Shown here piece after piece: positions 5,121 to 5,696 of a DNA stretch of 5,696 nucleotides. The stretch is from contig JACCZJ010000011.1 of assembly GCA_013696065.1 (NCBI GenBank), forward strand, positions 1-5,696, given 5' to 3'. How positions within the stretch are numbered: the first letter of the stretch is position 1; the number at the start of each line of letters is the position of its first letter. The stretch comes from Nocardioidaceae bacterium. GTDB taxonomy: Bacteria; Actinomycetota; Actinomycetes; Propionibacteriales; Nocardioidaceae. The notes under the pieces were generated by a model. It made no database searches, had not been told where the DNA came from, and saw only the letters and a program-made list of their open reading frames with translations. A program made the translations under genes and the position numbers.

Positions 5121-5696
5121 CTAGTTGAGTGAGGTTGCGGGCCGGCGCTGCCACTTCACGAGCACCTCGATGCGCCCCTCGTCGAAGAGCGACGAGATGC
5201 CATGGCGAGCGAGGGTGTCATGGACGAAGGTCAATAGCTCGTCTCCGGCGGCGACGTTGGCGCTGTCGCCATGCCACAAGTTGATCTCGAGCATCCCGTG
5301 CTCGACGGCATGCCACACGTCTGGGTGCGTGAAGTACGCGATGCCCCAGGGGCGCTTGCCGTCCGCGGCTCGTTTCTGGAGGATCTCTTGAGCGGCCCAA
5401 TGGTCCTCGCAGGCCTGGAGTACGACGATGTCGCGCGCCTGGAGGTCGCCCAACGCAGCCTGCAGGTCGTCGTATTGGGTGTCACCAGACCAGGTTGCGG
5501 CCTCACGAGCAAGCTCTGCGGTTTCCGCGGCGATGAACTCTTCAGTCAAGCGTTGTACTTCAGCAGGCTCCTTGACCTCGTCACAGACCGCTTCAAAGAC
5601 ATCGGCGCGCACTTGGGCGGCGGTCTTGAAACCCGACCGGACCATGACACGCGTGTAGCTCCGGAGTTGGGCCAGGCGAGCGGTCTTGTCGGGACT
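5121..5696 (-). CDS. Uncharacterised protein, DUF6891-like (5' end beyond window)
   Basis: No function is recognised. The frame is open from the TAG at 5121 to the window edge (191 codons). An internal ATG at 5645 would give 174 residues, but it lacks a well-spaced Shine-Dalgarno. The preceding 17 codons (ending LAQLRSYTRV) read as a natural continuation of the N-terminal helix, so a start outside the window is more likely. Numbering from the ATG, there is an acidic helical region (1-50), YDDLQAALGDLQARDIVVLQ at 58-77, then GIAYFTHPDVWHAVEHGML at 101-119, INLWHG at 121-126 and a closing IEVLVKWQRR strand (159-168). There is no signal peptide or membrane helix. From memory, this layout (a helix with 'L.AR.IV', an aromatic 'Y.H..D' segment, a late 'V...W.RR' strand) resembles DUF6891 proteins of actinobacteria; that is inference. 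Its 10-base spacing to pdxT suggests cotranscription. Confidence 0.75.
   Translation of the reverse strand, partial: SPDKTARLAQLRSYTRVMVRSGFKTAAQVRADVFEAVCDEVKEPAEVQRLTEEFIAAETAELAREAATWSGDTQYDDLQAALGDLQARDIVVLQACEDHWAAQEILQKRAADGKRPWGIAYFTHPDVWHAVEHGMLEINLWHGDSANVAAGDELLTFVHDTLARHGISSLFDEGRIEVLVKWQRRPATSLN

Noticed and set aside
1..5696. Mobile elements, CRISPR arrays, tRNA or rRNA genes, phage or defence systems
   Set aside because: No transposase, integrase, regularly spaced repeat or cloverleaf structure was seen. Nearly all of the window is housekeeping coding sequence, with only two gaps above 100 bases.

Overview
The window is a compact stretch of high-GC, Gram-positive chromosome. 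Every credible gene lies on the minus strand. GC-rich codon third positions, the gene order pdxT-yebC-ruvC-ruvA-ruvB-yajC-secD, a TCGAAC-N4-GTTCG-type LexA box and a SecD with a long Pro/Ser/Thr/Glu-rich segment together point to an actinobacterium (Actinomycetota). A member of the Propionibacteriales is plausible, but the sequence alone does not settle the genus.

Layout in the direction of transcription, from high to low coordinates: an unnamed gene (5696-5121, open at its 5' end at the window edge) that resembles DUF6891-type proteins; pdxT (5110-4508), the glutaminase subunit of PLP synthase; yebC (4493-3723), a YebC/TACO1-family translation or regulatory factor; a 110-base intergenic region with a 7-bp hairpin, a weak promoter candidate and a near-perfect SOS/LexA box; ruvC (3612-3025), ruvA (3028-2405) and ruvB (2408-1290), joined by two ATGA stop/start overlaps; a 172-base intergenic region with several inverted repeats; yajC (1117-776); and secD (775-1, cut by the window edge), whose ATG directly follows the yajC TAG stop.

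Functionally there are three blocks. The first is vitamin B6 synthesis plus a translation factor (pdxT, yebC), preceded by an uncharacterised gene. The second is the Holliday-junction machine: RuvA and RuvB bind and drive branch migration, and RuvC cleaves. It appears to be under DNA-damage control through LexA. The third is the accessory part of the Sec translocase (YajC, SecD, and presumably SecF beyond the window). All five complete recognised enzymes or factors keep their diagnostic residues, and none appears broken.

No mobile element, CRISPR array, tRNA, rRNA or evidently new multi-gene system was found. The points most worth a second look are the LexA box, the unnamed gene ahead of pdxT, the long low-complexity segment in SecD, and the stem-loop that abuts the yajC ribosome binding site.
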